Part shown: positions 7,660 to 16,568 of the stretch, in pieces
Position numbering within the stretch: the stretch's first letter is position 1
Layout of the letters: every line of letters starts with the position of its first letter
Translations under genes and position numbers: made by a program
The notes under the pieces: model-generated
Told to the model about the DNA's origin: nothing
Seen by the model: only the letters and a program-made list of their open reading frames with translations
Database searches by the model: none
NCBI RefSeq assembly: GCF_036227485.1
Contig: NZ_CP109479.1
Span: 9,238,001-9,302,000, forward strand
Direction of reading: 5' to 3'
DNA length: 64,000 bases
Source: Streptomyces sp. NBC_01451
Lineage (GTDB): Bacteria > Actinomycetota > Actinomycetes > Streptomycetales > Streptomycetaceae

Positions 7660-10011
7660 ATGGTAGACCGCTCGGTCGCGCCGACCGCGCCCGAACTCGT
7701 CCTGCAGACGGAGACGGGCTCCACGGTGATGAGTCCGGGCCGCGACTATCACGTCGGACGCGACCCGCTCAGCGAGATCGTCATCGACGACGCCCGGGTC
7801 TCGTGGCACCACGCGGTGCTGCGGCCCGAGGGCGGCCACTGGACGGTCGAGGACGAGAACAGCACCAACGGCACGTACGCCGACGGCCTGCGCATCCACG
7901 AACAGGACGTCGGACCCGGCTGCGTCCTGCGCTTCGGCAGCCCCGGCGACGGACCGCGCGCCGTCCTGGTCAGCCCGCCCCCGCCGGTCCGTGAGCGCCC
8001 CTCGGCGGTCGCCGGAGTCTCGATGCCTTCCCTGACAGGCACCTTCCGGCAGCCCACCACCGTCCGGCCCCTGTCCGCCCGTACCGTCCGCATCGGCCGC
8101 GCCGCCGACAACGACCTGGTCGTCGACGACCTCGTCGTCTCCCGCCGGCACGCCGAACTGCGCGCCCACCCGGACGGCACGTACGAGATCGTCGACCTCG
8201 GCAGCCACAACGGCACGTTCCTCAACGGCGCACCCGTCGCCCGGGCGATCGTCACGCCCGGTGACATCGTCGGCGTCGGCCACTCCGCGTTCTGCCTGGT
8301 CGGCGACCAGCTCCAGGAGTACGTCGACACCGGCGAGGTCTCCCTCGACGTGCAGGACCTCACCGTCGCCGTCGACCACGGCCGCCGGACACTCCTGGAA
8401 GGCGTGTCCTTCCCGGTGGGGGAGAAGTGCCTGCTCGCGGTCGTCGGACCCAGCGGCGCCGGCAAGTCCACCCTCCTCAACGCCCTGACCGGCCTGCGCC
8501 CCGCCGACCACGGCACGGTCCTGTACGACGGGCGCGACCTCTACCGCGACTACGCCGAACTGCGCCAGCGCATCGGCCTGGTCCCGCAGGACGACATCCT
8601 GCACGCCCAGCTGACCGTGCGCGGAGCCCTCACCTACGCCGCCGAACTCCGCTTCCCGCAGGACACGGCGAAGGCGGAACGACGGGCCCGCGTGGACGAG
8701 GTGGTGCGCGAACTCGGCCTGGAACAGCGCCTCCACCAGCCCGTCCACAGCCTCTCCGGTGGCCAGCGCAAACGGGTCAGCGTGGCCCTGGAACTACTCA
8801 CCAAGCCGTCGCTGCTCTTCCTCGACGAGCCGACCTCGGGCCTCGACCCGGGGATGGACCGCTCGGTGATGCACATGCTGCGCGGTCTCGCCGACGACGG
8901 CCGGACCGTCATCGTCGTCACCCACAGTGTGCTCAGCCTCGACGTCTGCGACCGGCTGCTCGTCCTCGCGCCCGGCGGCAGGGTCGCCTACTACGGGCCG
9001 CCAGCGGACACCCTCGCCTTCTTCGGGTACGAGCAGTGGCCCGAGGCGTTCGAGGCCTTCGAGCGCGACCAGGAACGGGACTGGGCGGGGGAGTACCGCG
9101 CCTCACCCTTCCACGGGCAGTACATCGTCGACTCGACCGCCCAGCCCCGGCTGCCGAGGTCGGGCCCGGTCGACGCCGCCCCGCCCCCGCCCAAGCCACA
9201 GAGCTGGGGCGCCCAGCTGAGCACCCTCGTCCGCCGCTACACGGCCGCCCTGAGCGCCGACCGCACCTTCCTCGCCATCATGATCGCGCTGCCGTTCGTG
9301 ATGGGCGCGATGGCCCGTGCGCTCGCCGGGAGCCGGCTCACCCAGGAGACGGCGATGAACGCGCTGCTCATCCTGTGTGTCGGCGGCGTCCTGACCGGTG
9401 CGGCCAACGCCGTGCGCGAGTTGGTGAAGGAACGCGTGATCTACCAGCGCGAACGGGCCGTCGGGCTGTCCAGATTGGCGTATCTGATGTCGAAGGTCGT
9501 GGTCCTCGGGACGATCACCGTCGCCCAGGCCGTCGTACTGACCCTCGTCGCCCTGCTCGGCGTCGACCTCGACGCGCCTGGCGGGGAAGGCGTGTTGATG
9601 CCACCCCTCGTGGAGATCACGGTCTCCGTCGCGCTGCTCTCCTTCACGGCGATGATGCTCGGCCTGCTGGTCTCGGCTCTGGTCCGCAAGGAGGAGGTGA
9701 CGATGCCGCTGCTCGTGCTGCTGGCCATCGTCCAGGTGGTGTTCTGCGGGGCCCTGCTCAAACTCGACGGTGTCCCCGGCATCGAACAGCTCTCCTGGCT
9801 GGTGCCCTCCCGGTGGGCGCTCGGCGCGATGGCGGGCACGATCGGACTGTCGCGGATCGTCCCCGGCGAACTGACCGGCGACCCGCTGTTCGAACACTCC
9901 GCCGGGGTCTGGCTGATCGACGCGGGGATGCTGGTCGTGCTGTCGGTGGTCTTCGGGTACCTGGTCCTCCGGCTGCTGCGGCGGCACGAACCGGCCGTCA
10001 TGCGGAAGTAG
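7660..10011 (+). CDS. ABC exporter with two FHA domains (Rv1747-like)
   Basis: Fused ABC transporter of 783 residues. Two FHA (phosphothreonine-binding) domains come first: residues ~25-110 (HVGRDPLSEIVIDDARVSWHHA, ENSTNGTYADG) and ~140-215 (RIGRAADNDLVVDDLVVSRRHAEL, GSHNGTFLNG). An ABC ATPase follows at ~240-460: Walker A VGPSGAGKSTLLNAL, signature LSGGQRKRVSVAL, Walker B LLFLDEPTSGLDP, H-loop VTHS. An ABC-2/ABCG-type membrane domain with about six helices ends the protein. Mycobacterial Rv1747 has this architecture and is controlled by a Ser/Thr kinase through FHA binding. A kinase lies two genes downstream. The exported substrate is unknown. Confidence 0.92.
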   Translation: MVDRSVAPTAPELVLQTETGSTVMSPGRDYHVGRDPLSEIVIDDARVSWHHAVLRPEGGHWTVEDENSTNGTYADGLRIHEQDVGPGCVLRFGSPGDGPRAVLVSPPPPVRERPSAVAGVSMPSLTGTFRQPTTVRPLSARTVRIGRAADNDLVVDDLVVSRRHAELRAHPDGTYEIVDLGSHNGTFLNGAPVARAIVTPGDIVGVGHSAFCLVGDQLQEYVDTGEVSLDVQDLTVAVDHGRRTLLEGVSFPVGEKCLLAVVGPSGAGKSTLLNALTGLRPADHGTVLYDGRDLYRDYAELRQRIGLVPQDDILHAQLTVRGALTYAAELRFPQDTAKAERRARVDEVVRELGLEQRLHQPVHSLSGGQRKRVSVALELLTKPSLLFLDEPTSGLDPGMDRSVMHMLRGLADDGRTVIVVTHSVLSLDVCDRLLVLAPGGRVAYYGPPADTLAFFGYEQWPEAFEAFERDQERDWAGEYRASPFHGQYIVDSTAQPRLPRSGPVDAAPPPPKPQSWGAQLSTLVRRYTAALSADRTFLAIMIALPFVMGAMARALAGSRLTQETAMNALLILCVGGVLTGAANAVRELVKERVIYQRERAVGLSRLAYLMSKVVVLGTITVAQAVVLTLVALLGVDLDAPGGEGVLMPPLVEITVSVALLSFTAMMLGLLVSALVRKEEVTMPLLVLLAIVQVVFCGALLKLDGVPGIEQLSWLVPSRWALGAMAGTIGLSRIVPGELTGDPLFEHSAGVWLIDAGMLVVLSVVFGYLVLRLLRRHEPAVMRK

Positions 10012-10024
10012 AGGGGTGGGTGAG

Positions 10025-10633
10025 ATGACGTCCCCCGGATACGGATACCAGATCTCCGGGTTCCGGCCCACGCACGTCGTCCCGCAGGACGGCCTGGCCG
10101 CCTGGGACGCGCCCGACCCGTCCCGGCCCACCGTGCCCCTCGACGCGCTGCTGCCGGTCGAGCTGGTCGAACGGCGCGGCGACTGGGGGCACGTCCGGTG
10201 CGCGAACGGCTGGTCCGCCTGGGTCGACGGACGGCTCCTGGTCGCCGTACCGCAGGACCCGCCCGCCGCCGGCGCCCCGCTCGCCCGCACCGCCGACCCA
10301 CGGCCCCTGCTGGCCCGCGCCGCAGAAGCGCTCGCCGGCTACCGCGAGGCCGTGGAGGAGCTGACCGGGGGCGAGCTCGACCGGGAGTCGTTCCGGGGCC
10401 GTACGCGCGGACAGCGGATCGGGATCGTCGTCGACGGCGAGTCCGTGTGGCTGTACGACGCCGAGCACGAGCGCTGGGTGTACACCGACGGCACCCGGCT
10501 GAGCACGTACGCCGCCGACCGGGAACCCGCCGCCCCGGCGCGGGAGCCGACCCAGGTGGTGCCCGACCTGGGCCACGCGCCCACCCAGGTCGTCAGGGAC
10601 GACGGCGGCGGCCTGGGCAGTGGTGGCGGCTGA
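10025..10633 (+). CDS. SH3-like protein with two PTQVV motifs
   Basis: Cytoplasmic-looking protein of 202 residues between the exporter and the kinase. Residues ~30-65 (LLPVELVERRGDWGHVRCANGWSAWVDGRLL) look like a bacterial SH3 domain. A helical segment (LLARAAEALAGYREAVEEL) and a compact C-terminal part with VVDGESVWLYDAEHERWVYTDG follow. Near the end stand two copies of APTQVV/EPTQVV, also found once in the kinase. Start choice: ATG 10025, with GAGGGG 8 bases before it overlapping the exporter stop. The stop overlaps the kinase start by one base, so the two should be translationally coupled. Probably an adaptor or kinase substrate (inference). Confidence 0.75.
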   Translation: MTSPGYGYQISGFRPTHVVPQDGLAAWDAPDPSRPTVPLDALLPVELVERRGDWGHVRCANGWSAWVDGRLLVAVPQDPPAAGAPLARTADPRPLLARAAEALAGYREAVEELTGGELDRESFRGRTRGQRIGIVVDGESVWLYDAEHERWVYTDGTRLSTYAADREPAAPAREPTQVVPDLGHAPTQVVRDDGGGLGSGGG

Positions 10634-11649
10634 TGGCGCGCGACCCGGACCACGACACGCGGTCGCACGCGGGACGGCCCTCCGACCTGCTCGGGACACA
10701 GATCGCCGGCTACCGCGTCGAGGAGGAGATCGGCCGAGGCGGCATGGCCGTCGTCTACCGGGCCAAGGACCTGCGTCTCGACCGGACCGTCGCCCTGAAA
10801 CTCCTCGCCCCGGAACTCGCCCGCAACGACACCTTCCGCAGACGCTTCACCCACGAGTCCCGGGTGGCCGCCGCGATCGACCATCCGCACATCGTCCCCG
10901 TCTTCGAGGCCGACGAGACGGACGGCGTCCTCTACATCGCGATGCGGTACGTCGAAGGCAGCGACCTGCGTCATCTCCTCGACCGAGAGGGCCCGTTGCG
11001 GCTTCCCGCCGCCATCCGTATCGCCGCCCAGGTCGCCTCGGCGCTCGACGCCGCCCACGAACACGGTCTGGTCCACCGGGACGTCAAACCCGGCAACATC
11101 CTGGTCGCCCGGGGCACCGACACCGAACATCCCGAGCACGTCTACCTCACCGACTTCGGCCTGACGAAGAAGTCGCTGTCGCTCACCGGCTTCACGACCG
11201 TCGGCCAGTTCGTCGGCACCCTCGACTACGTGTCGCCCGAGCAGATCTCGGGGCGCCCGGTCGACGGCCGCTGCGACGTCTACGGCTTCGCGTGCGTCGT
11301 CCACGAGATCCTGGCGGGCCGCCCGCCCTTCCAGCGCGACGACGACATGGCCCTGCTGTGGGCACACCAGTACGACCAGCCACCACCGCTGACCGAGCAG
11401 CACCCCGAACTCCCCGCCGCCGTCGACCCGGTGTTCGCGAAGGCCCTCGCCAAGAACCCCGACGACCGCTACGACTCCTGCCTCGACTTCGTCGCCGCCC
11501 TCCGCGCCGCCTCCACCGGAGCCGTGCACGCAGGCCACGCGCCCACGCAGGTGGTCCGGCTGCCCGAAACCGGCGAGGAACGGCCACCGAGGCCGCCGGC
11601 CTGGGCCCGCCCGGTGTTCACGCGGCAGGGTCACCGGCGGTGGGGGTAA
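10633..11649 (+). CDS. Soluble Ser/Thr protein kinase (PknB-type catalytic domain)
   Basis: Eukaryotic-type kinase of 338 residues. Catalytic landmarks are all present: glycine loop IGRGGMAVVY, VALKLL lysine, HRDVKPGNIL catalytic loop, DFGLTKK, and the P+1 loop GTLDYVSPEQ. The activation loop contains SLTGFTTVGQFVGT, with threonines suited to autophosphorylation. Unlike PknB it has no transmembrane helix or PASTA domain. The C-terminal tail carries GHAPTQVVRLPETGE, repeating a motif of the upstream gene. Operon position suggests it phosphorylates the SH3-like protein and/or itself, to be read by the FHA domains of the exporter. Confidence 0.93.
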   Translation: MARDPDHDTRSHAGRPSDLLGTQIAGYRVEEEIGRGGMAVVYRAKDLRLDRTVALKLLAPELARNDTFRRRFTHESRVAAAIDHPHIVPVFEADETDGVLYIAMRYVEGSDLRHLLDREGPLRLPAAIRIAAQVASALDAAHEHGLVHRDVKPGNILVARGTDTEHPEHVYLTDFGLTKKSLSLTGFTTVGQFVGTLDYVSPEQISGRPVDGRCDVYGFACVVHEILAGRPPFQRDDDMALLWAHQYDQPPPLTEQHPELPAAVDPVFAKALAKNPDDRYDSCLDFVAALRAASTGAVHAGHAPTQVVRLPETGEERPPRPPAWARPVFTRQGHRRWG

Positions 11650-11691
11650 CGGGACGTCGGGGTAGGGGACTTCGCGCTGATGCGGCCGGTA

Positions 11692-12105
11692 TCACCGTGG
11701 CCCCGGCCCGCCCAACGGCACCCGTCGCGCGGACACCTTCCGGTACGAGATCCGCCAGCCCCCGTCGAACCGGACCACCGTGTCGTCGTACGTCACGGAC
11801 CCGCAGGTGCCGTCAGCCATGACGCCCAGTCCCTTGGAACGGGCGTGGACGCGGCCGTCGGGTGTCTCGGTGACGACCACGTTCGTGACGTGGTGGGCGA
11901 CGGGGTTCGCCGGACCGCGGGCGAGCGCCGCGTCCGTGAGCGCGGCGAGGCCGGTGACGAGGTCCTGGCCGAAGTCGGACAGGTCGTACACCACGTCCTC
12001 GGTGAACACCTCCGCCGTGCGGTCGAGGTGTCCCTCGTCGACGAGGTGACCGTGCAGCGCGATCAACTCCCCGACGGCCAAACGGTCTTCGGCAGTCAAC
12101 GTCAT
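11692..12105 (-). CDS. SnoaL/NTF2-like protein
   Basis: Protein of 137 residues with the cone-shaped SnoaL_4/NTF2-like fold: EDRLAVGELIALHGHLVDEGHLDRTAEVFTEDVVYD at the start, then VAHHVTNVVV and the C-terminal strands DDTVVRFDGGWRISYRKVSARR. Members include ketosteroid isomerase-like and polyketide cyclase enzymes and many uncharacterised proteins. The substrate cannot be inferred. GGGAGCG lies before the ATG. It is convergent with the kinase gene. Confidence 0.85.
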   Translation of the reverse strand: MTLTAEDRLAVGELIALHGHLVDEGHLDRTAEVFTEDVVYDLSDFGQDLVTGLAALTDAALARGPANPVAHHVTNVVVTETPDGRVHARSKGLGVMADGTCGSVTYDDTVVRFDGGWRISYRKVSARRVPLGGPGPR

Positions 12106-12138
12106 GGGGCCACGCTCCCACGGCCGCCGGAACCCCGC

Positions 12139-13428
12139 CTAACGGTTTCCGACCCTGCCCCGCCGGTGCACCCGCCGGGCCGACAGCGCGCCCAGGAACC
12201 CGGTGACCAGCCCCCACAGCAGGGCCAGACCGAGTGCACCCCACAGCCGCGGGCGCAGGAACAGGCTGCCGGAGAGGTTGCCGCCGAGGTCGCCGACGCC
12301 GAGCACGGACAGCCCGTAGTGGGCGGAGATCCGGCCGAGCAGGCAGATCATCAGGACTGTCAGCGCGAGTGCGACCGCCATGTGCACGGCGTGCTGCCAG
12401 GCCCGCGTGCGGGCCGGTGAGCGCGCCGCCATCAGGAACGCGGCGGCCAGCAGCAGCACCGCGTCGACGGCAACCAGCCACCACACCCTGCCGTCGTAGC
12501 CGGAGAGGGTGCTCAGGTTGAGCGTGGCGGTGTCCGGGGTGCGCAGCACCTCGTCGAGGACGTGCGGCATCGGCAGCCCGAAGGGACCTTCGACGCGCCC
12601 CTCCCAAGTGACTCCCAGGCCGGTGGTCAGGGCCAGCCACACCAGGTTCGGCATGCCGAGCAGGACCAGCGCGAGCGACTGCGCGGGCTGTCCGCGCGTC
12701 ACCGCCACCACGAGCCCGATCACCGTCCCGAGGGCCACGAAGGCGAGCAGCAGCACGACCATGGCGTACGCGGCCGGACGTACCGACTCCTGGAATCGCA
12801 GCAGCCGCGGCGGCAGCGGGGCCCCGCGCGAGACCAGCAGGGCCAGCGCCAGTACGCCCGCCAGCCACAGCAGGCCCGCGAGGAGCGTCAGTGGTACGTC
12901 GGCCGTGAAGCCGATCTGCGGTGCGGCGCCGAAGACGTCGCCGATGTCGGCGAGGGTTCCGTCGCCCAGCGAGACCGCGAAGGTCTGGCGGGCCGCGAAC
13001 GCCAGACCGCCCAGGCCCAGCAGCCACAGGACGGCGATGCGCGCGGCCCAGCCGGCCAGCTCGGGAGCCCCGGCGACGGCCCGGTGCCGCAGCGGGCGCA
13101 GGAAACCCGCACCCGTCACCAGCGCCCCGACGAGCGTCACCGACAGCGGCATCACGGTCAGGCCACCCGCGGTCTCGGCGAGGTCTCCGGCGTCACCCGT
13201 GAGTTCGACCGTGCCGCCGACCGCTGTCACGACGGTGGCCGCGACGACCCGGGGGAACGCGCCGTCCGGCAGATCGCCCGCACCCGCCGCCCACAGCGCC
13301 AGACCGGCCGTCAGCACCATGGCGCCCAGTCCGGTCAGCACCGCGGCCAGGGCCTGTGCCCAGCCGTGCCGGGAGACGGTCCGCTCCTCGGCGAACGTCG
13401 GCACGGGAGCGGGGGTTCGCGTGCTCAC
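12139..13428 (-). CDS. Streptophobe family membrane protein
   Basis: Polytopic membrane protein of 429 residues with about nine to ten hydrophobic helices, matching the Streptomyces-specific 'streptophobe' family (WAQALAAVLTGLGAMVLTAGLALWAAGAGDLPDGAFPRVVAATV, a glycine-rich middle, and RISAHYGLSVLGVGDLGG near the end). No function is established for the family. Start: GTG at 13428 with TAGCGT exactly 6 bases upstream and no ribosome site, consistent with a leaderless mRNA. It is divergent from the DUF6777-like gene. Confidence 0.85.
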   Translation of the reverse strand: MSTRTPAPVPTFAEERTVSRHGWAQALAAVLTGLGAMVLTAGLALWAAGAGDLPDGAFPRVVAATVVTAVGGTVELTGDAGDLAETAGGLTVMPLSVTLVGALVTGAGFLRPLRHRAVAGAPELAGWAARIAVLWLLGLGGLAFAARQTFAVSLGDGTLADIGDVFGAAPQIGFTADVPLTLLAGLLWLAGVLALALLVSRGAPLPPRLLRFQESVRPAAYAMVVLLLAFVALGTVIGLVVAVTRGQPAQSLALVLLGMPNLVWLALTTGLGVTWEGRVEGPFGLPMPHVLDEVLRTPDTATLNLSTLSGYDGRVWWLVAVDAVLLLAAAFLMAARSPARTRAWQHAVHMAVALALTVLMICLLGRISAHYGLSVLGVGDLGGNLSGSLFLRPRLWGALGLALLWGLVTGFLGALSARRVHRRGRVGNR

Positions 13429-13434
13429 CCTGCC

Positions 13435-13440
13435 ACGCTA
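13435..13440 (-). promoter_or_regulatory. -10 box of probable leaderless promoter (streptophobe gene)
   Basis: TAGCGT on the minus strand, 6 bases before the GTG start at 13428; no Shine-Dalgarno sequence is present. Same TAGNNT-N6-GTG layout as the BlaI and popR genes in this window. Confidence 0.45.
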
Positions 13441-13556
13441 GGCAGCTCTCGGGCGGTGCGCCTGTCGGGAGGAACGGGGGCGTCGGCTTGCGGGCGACCC
13501 GGGACCAGGGCGCACAATGGGAACGTTGTGGAAGAAAGCGGCTTAAATCGGGGTGG

Positions 13557-14921
13557 ATGCCGCAGGAGCCCACGTCGGAAGAAGAGCCCGTGAGCGTCGA
13601 ACAGCCGTCCTCCGGCCGCCCCACAGGACCGCCCTCCGGCCCCTTGTCGGGCCCCTCCCGGCCGCCCGCGGGACCACCGTCCCGGCCGCCCGCCGACAGC
13701 GGAGGCGGGGGAGTCGGGGAAACCGGGCGGAGCGGGGGAAGTGGGGGAAGCGGCGGTGACGGAGGCGCGGGCGGCGGGCCCGGCACCGGGCCGGTTCCCG
13801 GCGGCGACCGGCCCTGGTGGAGGTCGGTGCCCCGCATCGCCGTGCTGGTCACCTCGGTCGTGGCCGCCGTGGCCCTGATCGTCGTTCTCACCCGCTCCGA
13901 CGGCACCACCGACCAGGCGGGCGGCGAGGTCTTCCTCCAGGCCGCGGACAAGTCGGGCCCCGACCCCTTCACCGAGTCCACGGCCAGGGACAGCTCCGCC
14001 CCGCCGGCCACGACCCCCACGGCCACCGGCTCGGCGACGGCCGCCTCGAACGCCGTCCGGGGCGTGGACGGCGGTGCTCCCGGCCTGTACGGCGGCACAC
14101 GCAAGGTCGCCAGCTGCGACGTGGAGAAGCAGATCCGGGTACTCGGGGCTGCCCCCGCGAAGAACGGGGCGTTCGCCTCGGTCCTGGGCCTCCGGCCGGC
14201 CGCCGTCCCCGCGTACCTGCGCTCACTCACCCCCGTGCAGCTGCGCATGGACACCCGCGTCACCAACCACGGCTACCGCGACGCCGCCGCCACCAGCTTC
14301 CAGGCCGTCCTCCAGACCGGAACGGCGGTCCTCGTCGACGACCGGGGCCGACCGCGCGTGCGCTGCGCCTGCGGCAACCCGCTCACCGACCCGGTACGAC
14401 AGCGGAGCGCCCCGCACGTGAAGGGCGACGCGTGGTCCTCGTACCGTTCCTCGAACGTGGTCGTCGTGGCGCCCGCGACCACGGTCATCAACGTCTTCGT
14501 CGTCTACGACCCCGAGCGCGGCGACTGGTTCCACCGCCGCCAGGGCGACACGGGCGGGCACGACCGGAAGACCGATCCGCCGGTCGAGGGGCCGAGCCCG
14601 TCGGTGAGTTCGTCGGCGCCCTCGGCGGCGTCCTCGGAGCCCACGTCCGCGTCGCCCGGCCTGCTGCCGCCGCAGTCGCCGCTGCCGTGCGTGTCCTCAC
14701 CCGGCACCCCGACCGGGACACCGGCCTCGCCCGCGTCACCGGCCACACCGGACACCGCGAGCCCGTCCGTCACACCCTGCCCTCCGACATCGAGCGCGCC
14801 TCCCTCCTCGCCCCCGGCCGTGCAGCCTCCGTCCTCGGTGCCCGCGTCACCCCAGTCCCCGCCCGACGACGGCCTCTCCGACACGGCGCCCGAGCCGGCG
14901 TCGACCCCACCGTCCTCCTGA
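13557..14921 (+). CDS. Membrane-anchored DUF6777-like protein
   Basis: Protein of about 454 residues with one transmembrane helix. The N-terminal ~80 residues are a cytoplasmic low-complexity stretch rich in Pro, Gly and Ser. A helix follows (VPRIAVLVTSVVAAVALIVVLT), then an extracytoplasmic domain beginning GGEVFLQAADKSGPDPFTEST, the opening I associate with DUF6777. That domain has a conserved-looking disulfide candidate CACGNPLTDP. The C-terminal ~110 residues are Ser/Pro/Thr-rich, like a cell-wall-spanning stalk. The function is unknown. The start at 13557 is weakly supported (GGGGTGG directly before it). Confidence 0.75.
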   Translation: MPQEPTSEEEPVSVEQPSSGRPTGPPSGPLSGPSRPPAGPPSRPPADSGGGGVGETGRSGGSGGSGGDGGAGGGPGTGPVPGGDRPWWRSVPRIAVLVTSVVAAVALIVVLTRSDGTTDQAGGEVFLQAADKSGPDPFTESTARDSSAPPATTPTATGSATAASNAVRGVDGGAPGLYGGTRKVASCDVEKQIRVLGAAPAKNGAFASVLGLRPAAVPAYLRSLTPVQLRMDTRVTNHGYRDAAATSFQAVLQTGTAVLVDDRGRPRVRCACGNPLTDPVRQRSAPHVKGDAWSSYRSSNVVVVAPATTVINVFVVYDPERGDWFHRRQGDTGGHDRKTDPPVEGPSPSVSSSAPSAASSEPTSASPGLLPPQSPLPCVSSPGTPTGTPASPASPATPDTASPSVTPCPPTSSAPPSSPPAVQPPSSVPASPQSPPDDGLSDTAPEPASTPPSS

Positions 14922-15024
14922 GGTTCAGGGGAGGCCCGGGGGACGGGGGACTGCGGCGCGCGGCTCGGGGTACGAGCAGTGATGCGACCGGGTCCGGCCG
15001 GACCGGCCACCGAGAGAGCGGCGC

Positions 15025-15477
15025 ATGATCGAACATCTGGGCGGAGCAGTGATACCGACTGGTTTCGGCGATCCCGTCGAACCGCTACGAAGGGCGGCGC
15101 ACTTCACCGGCGAGCCGGGCTGCATCGCGGAGGCACGCGCCTTCGCCGAGAACTTCCTCGAACAGCTCAGGAAGGAATGGTGCGCCCCGAGGGACAAGCG
15201 CGTCGACGGGGAGCTGGTCCTGGTGGTCAGCGAGTTGGTCACCAACGCGGACCGGCACAGTCACGGCCCGTACGTCCTCGACCTGGAGGGCACGGACACC
15301 TCGGTGACGGTGTCCGTGTACGACAGCAGTGCCGCGCTGCCCCTGCGCTACCCGCGGGACCCGGAGCGGATCGGCCGGCACGGCCTGGAGATCGTCCACG
15401 CGCTCGCCACCGAGGTGACCGCCCGCCGGGTGCCGGTCGGCAAGTACGTACGGGCCGTGCTGCCACTCAGCCATTGA
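15025..15477 (+). CDS. RsbW-type ATP-binding (anti-sigma-like) protein
   Basis: GHKL-fold ATPase of 150 residues, like RsbW/SpoIIAB anti-sigma kinases. The N box is ELVTNADRHSHG and a later glycine motif is GRHGLEIVHALA; the middle ATP loop is DSSAALPLRY. Streptomyces has many such proteins, some acting as anti-sigma factors that also phosphorylate an antagonist. It is convergent with a SigB-family sigma gene 137 bases away, so that sigma factor is an obvious candidate partner, though no antagonist gene lies nearby. GAGAG lies before the ATG. Confidence 0.85.
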   Translation: MIEHLGGAVIPTGFGDPVEPLRRAAHFTGEPGCIAEARAFAENFLEQLRKEWCAPRDKRVDGELVLVVSELVTNADRHSHGPYVLDLEGTDTSVTVSVYDSSAALPLRYPRDPERIGRHGLEIVHALATEVTARRVPVGKYVRAVLPLSH

Positions 15478-15528
15478 GCTCGGCCATAGCCATTCAGCTT
15501 GGCCACGAGCCGGGCGGTGCGTCGGGAC

Positions 15529-15573
15529 GGCCATGGAGTCGGGACCGGACTTGCCGGTCCCGACTCCATGGCC
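15529..15573. terminator. Bidirectional hairpin terminator
   Basis: Perfect 20-bp inverted repeat (15529-15548 and 15554-15573) with a 5-base loop, between the convergent ATP-binding protein and sigma factor genes. It is among the strongest hairpins in the window. Confidence 0.8.
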
Positions 15574-15614
15574 GACTTCGATTACTGAGCGTGGCGGTCG
15601 GATCAACCGATGGG

Positions 15615-16499
15615 TCAGGCGTAGTCCAGCTCGCCGAGCATGCCCTCGCGCAGCTGCGTGATGATGCGCTTGATCAGCCGGGAGACATGCATCTGCGAGC
15701 AGCCGAGCAGCTCACCGATCTCCGCCTGGGTGGCCTCCTCGACGAAGCGCAGATGGATGATCCGCCGGTCCCGGTCGCTGAGGTCGGCAAGCAGCGGGGC
15801 GAGGGACTGGAAGTCCTCGACCAGTCGCATCCCGTGTTCCTCGACCCCGATGAAGTCGGCCAGCACCGCCTCGCCGTCGTCGGGCCCGTCGCCGGTCAAC
15901 GCTGCGTCGAGGGAGGAGGAGTTGTAGCCGTTGGAGGCGATCTGGCCCTCGACCACCTCGTCCTCGGACAGGTTCATCAGCGTGGCGAGTTCGGCCACCG
16001 TCGGATCGCGGTCCAGCCTGCTCGACAGTTCCTCGCGCGCCTTCGCCAGCTCGACGCGCAGCTCCTGGAGGCGGCGCGGCACGTGCACCGCCCAGGTCGT
16101 GTCGCGGAAGAACCGCTTGATCTCACCCACGATGTACGGCACCGCGAACGACGTGAACTCCACCTCGCGGGACAGTTCGAACCGGTCGATGGCCTTGATC
16201 AGGCCGATCATGCCGACCTGGACGATGTCCTCCATGTCGTCGCCGCGCCCCCGGAAACGCCCCGCGGCGAACCGTACGAGCGACATGTTCATCTCAATGA
16301 GGGTGTTGCGCGCGTACTGGTGCTCGCGCGTGCCCTCCTCGAGTTCATCCATACGCCTGAAGAACTGGCGGGACAGCTCCCGCGCGTCACGCGGGGCCAC
16401 CTTTCGCGGTTCCGGGATTCCGGGCAGGGCGTCACCCGTCCTGGCTCCGGCGGTGTCCACGACGACCTCTGCCTTCGACCGGATCATGGCGGTGTCCAT
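15615..16499 (-). CDS. SigB/SigF-family RNA polymerase sigma factor
   Basis: Alternative sigma factor of 294 residues in the streptomycete SigB/F/G/H/K/L/M/N group, which governs osmotic and other stress responses and differentiation. Region 2 is near-canonical: MNMSLVRFAAGRF, DIVQVGMIGLIKAIDRFE, EFTSFAVPYIVGEIKRFFRDT. Region 3 begins VHVPRRLQELRVELAKAREEL, and region 4 has the HTH TQAEIGELLGCSQMHVSRLIKRI. GGAGAGG precedes the ATG. A GNNT-N15-GGGTAC promoter, the type this family itself recognises, lies about 70 bases upstream, which suggests autoregulation. Confidence 0.93.
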   Translation of the reverse strand: MDTAMIRSKAEVVVDTAGARTGDALPGIPEPRKVAPRDARELSRQFFRRMDELEEGTREHQYARNTLIEMNMSLVRFAAGRFRGRGDDMEDIVQVGMIGLIKAIDRFELSREVEFTSFAVPYIVGEIKRFFRDTTWAVHVPRRLQELRVELAKAREELSSRLDRDPTVAELATLMNLSEDEVVEGQIASNGYNSSSLDAALTGDGPDDGEAVLADFIGVEEHGMRLVEDFQSLAPLLADLSDRDRRIIHLRFVEEATQAEIGELLGCSQMHVSRLIKRIITQLREGMLGELDYA

Positions 16500-16568
16500 T
16501 ACCTGTTACCTCTCCCACGAATACATCGAGCTGCGAGCTACGGACGATGGAACGCTTCCTGACTGCGC

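Noticed and set aside
11813..13027. 404-codon minus-strand frame overlapping the streptophobe gene
   Set aside because: Arg/Pro/Gly-dominated shadow frame with no ribosome site; the overlapping membrane protein explains the region.
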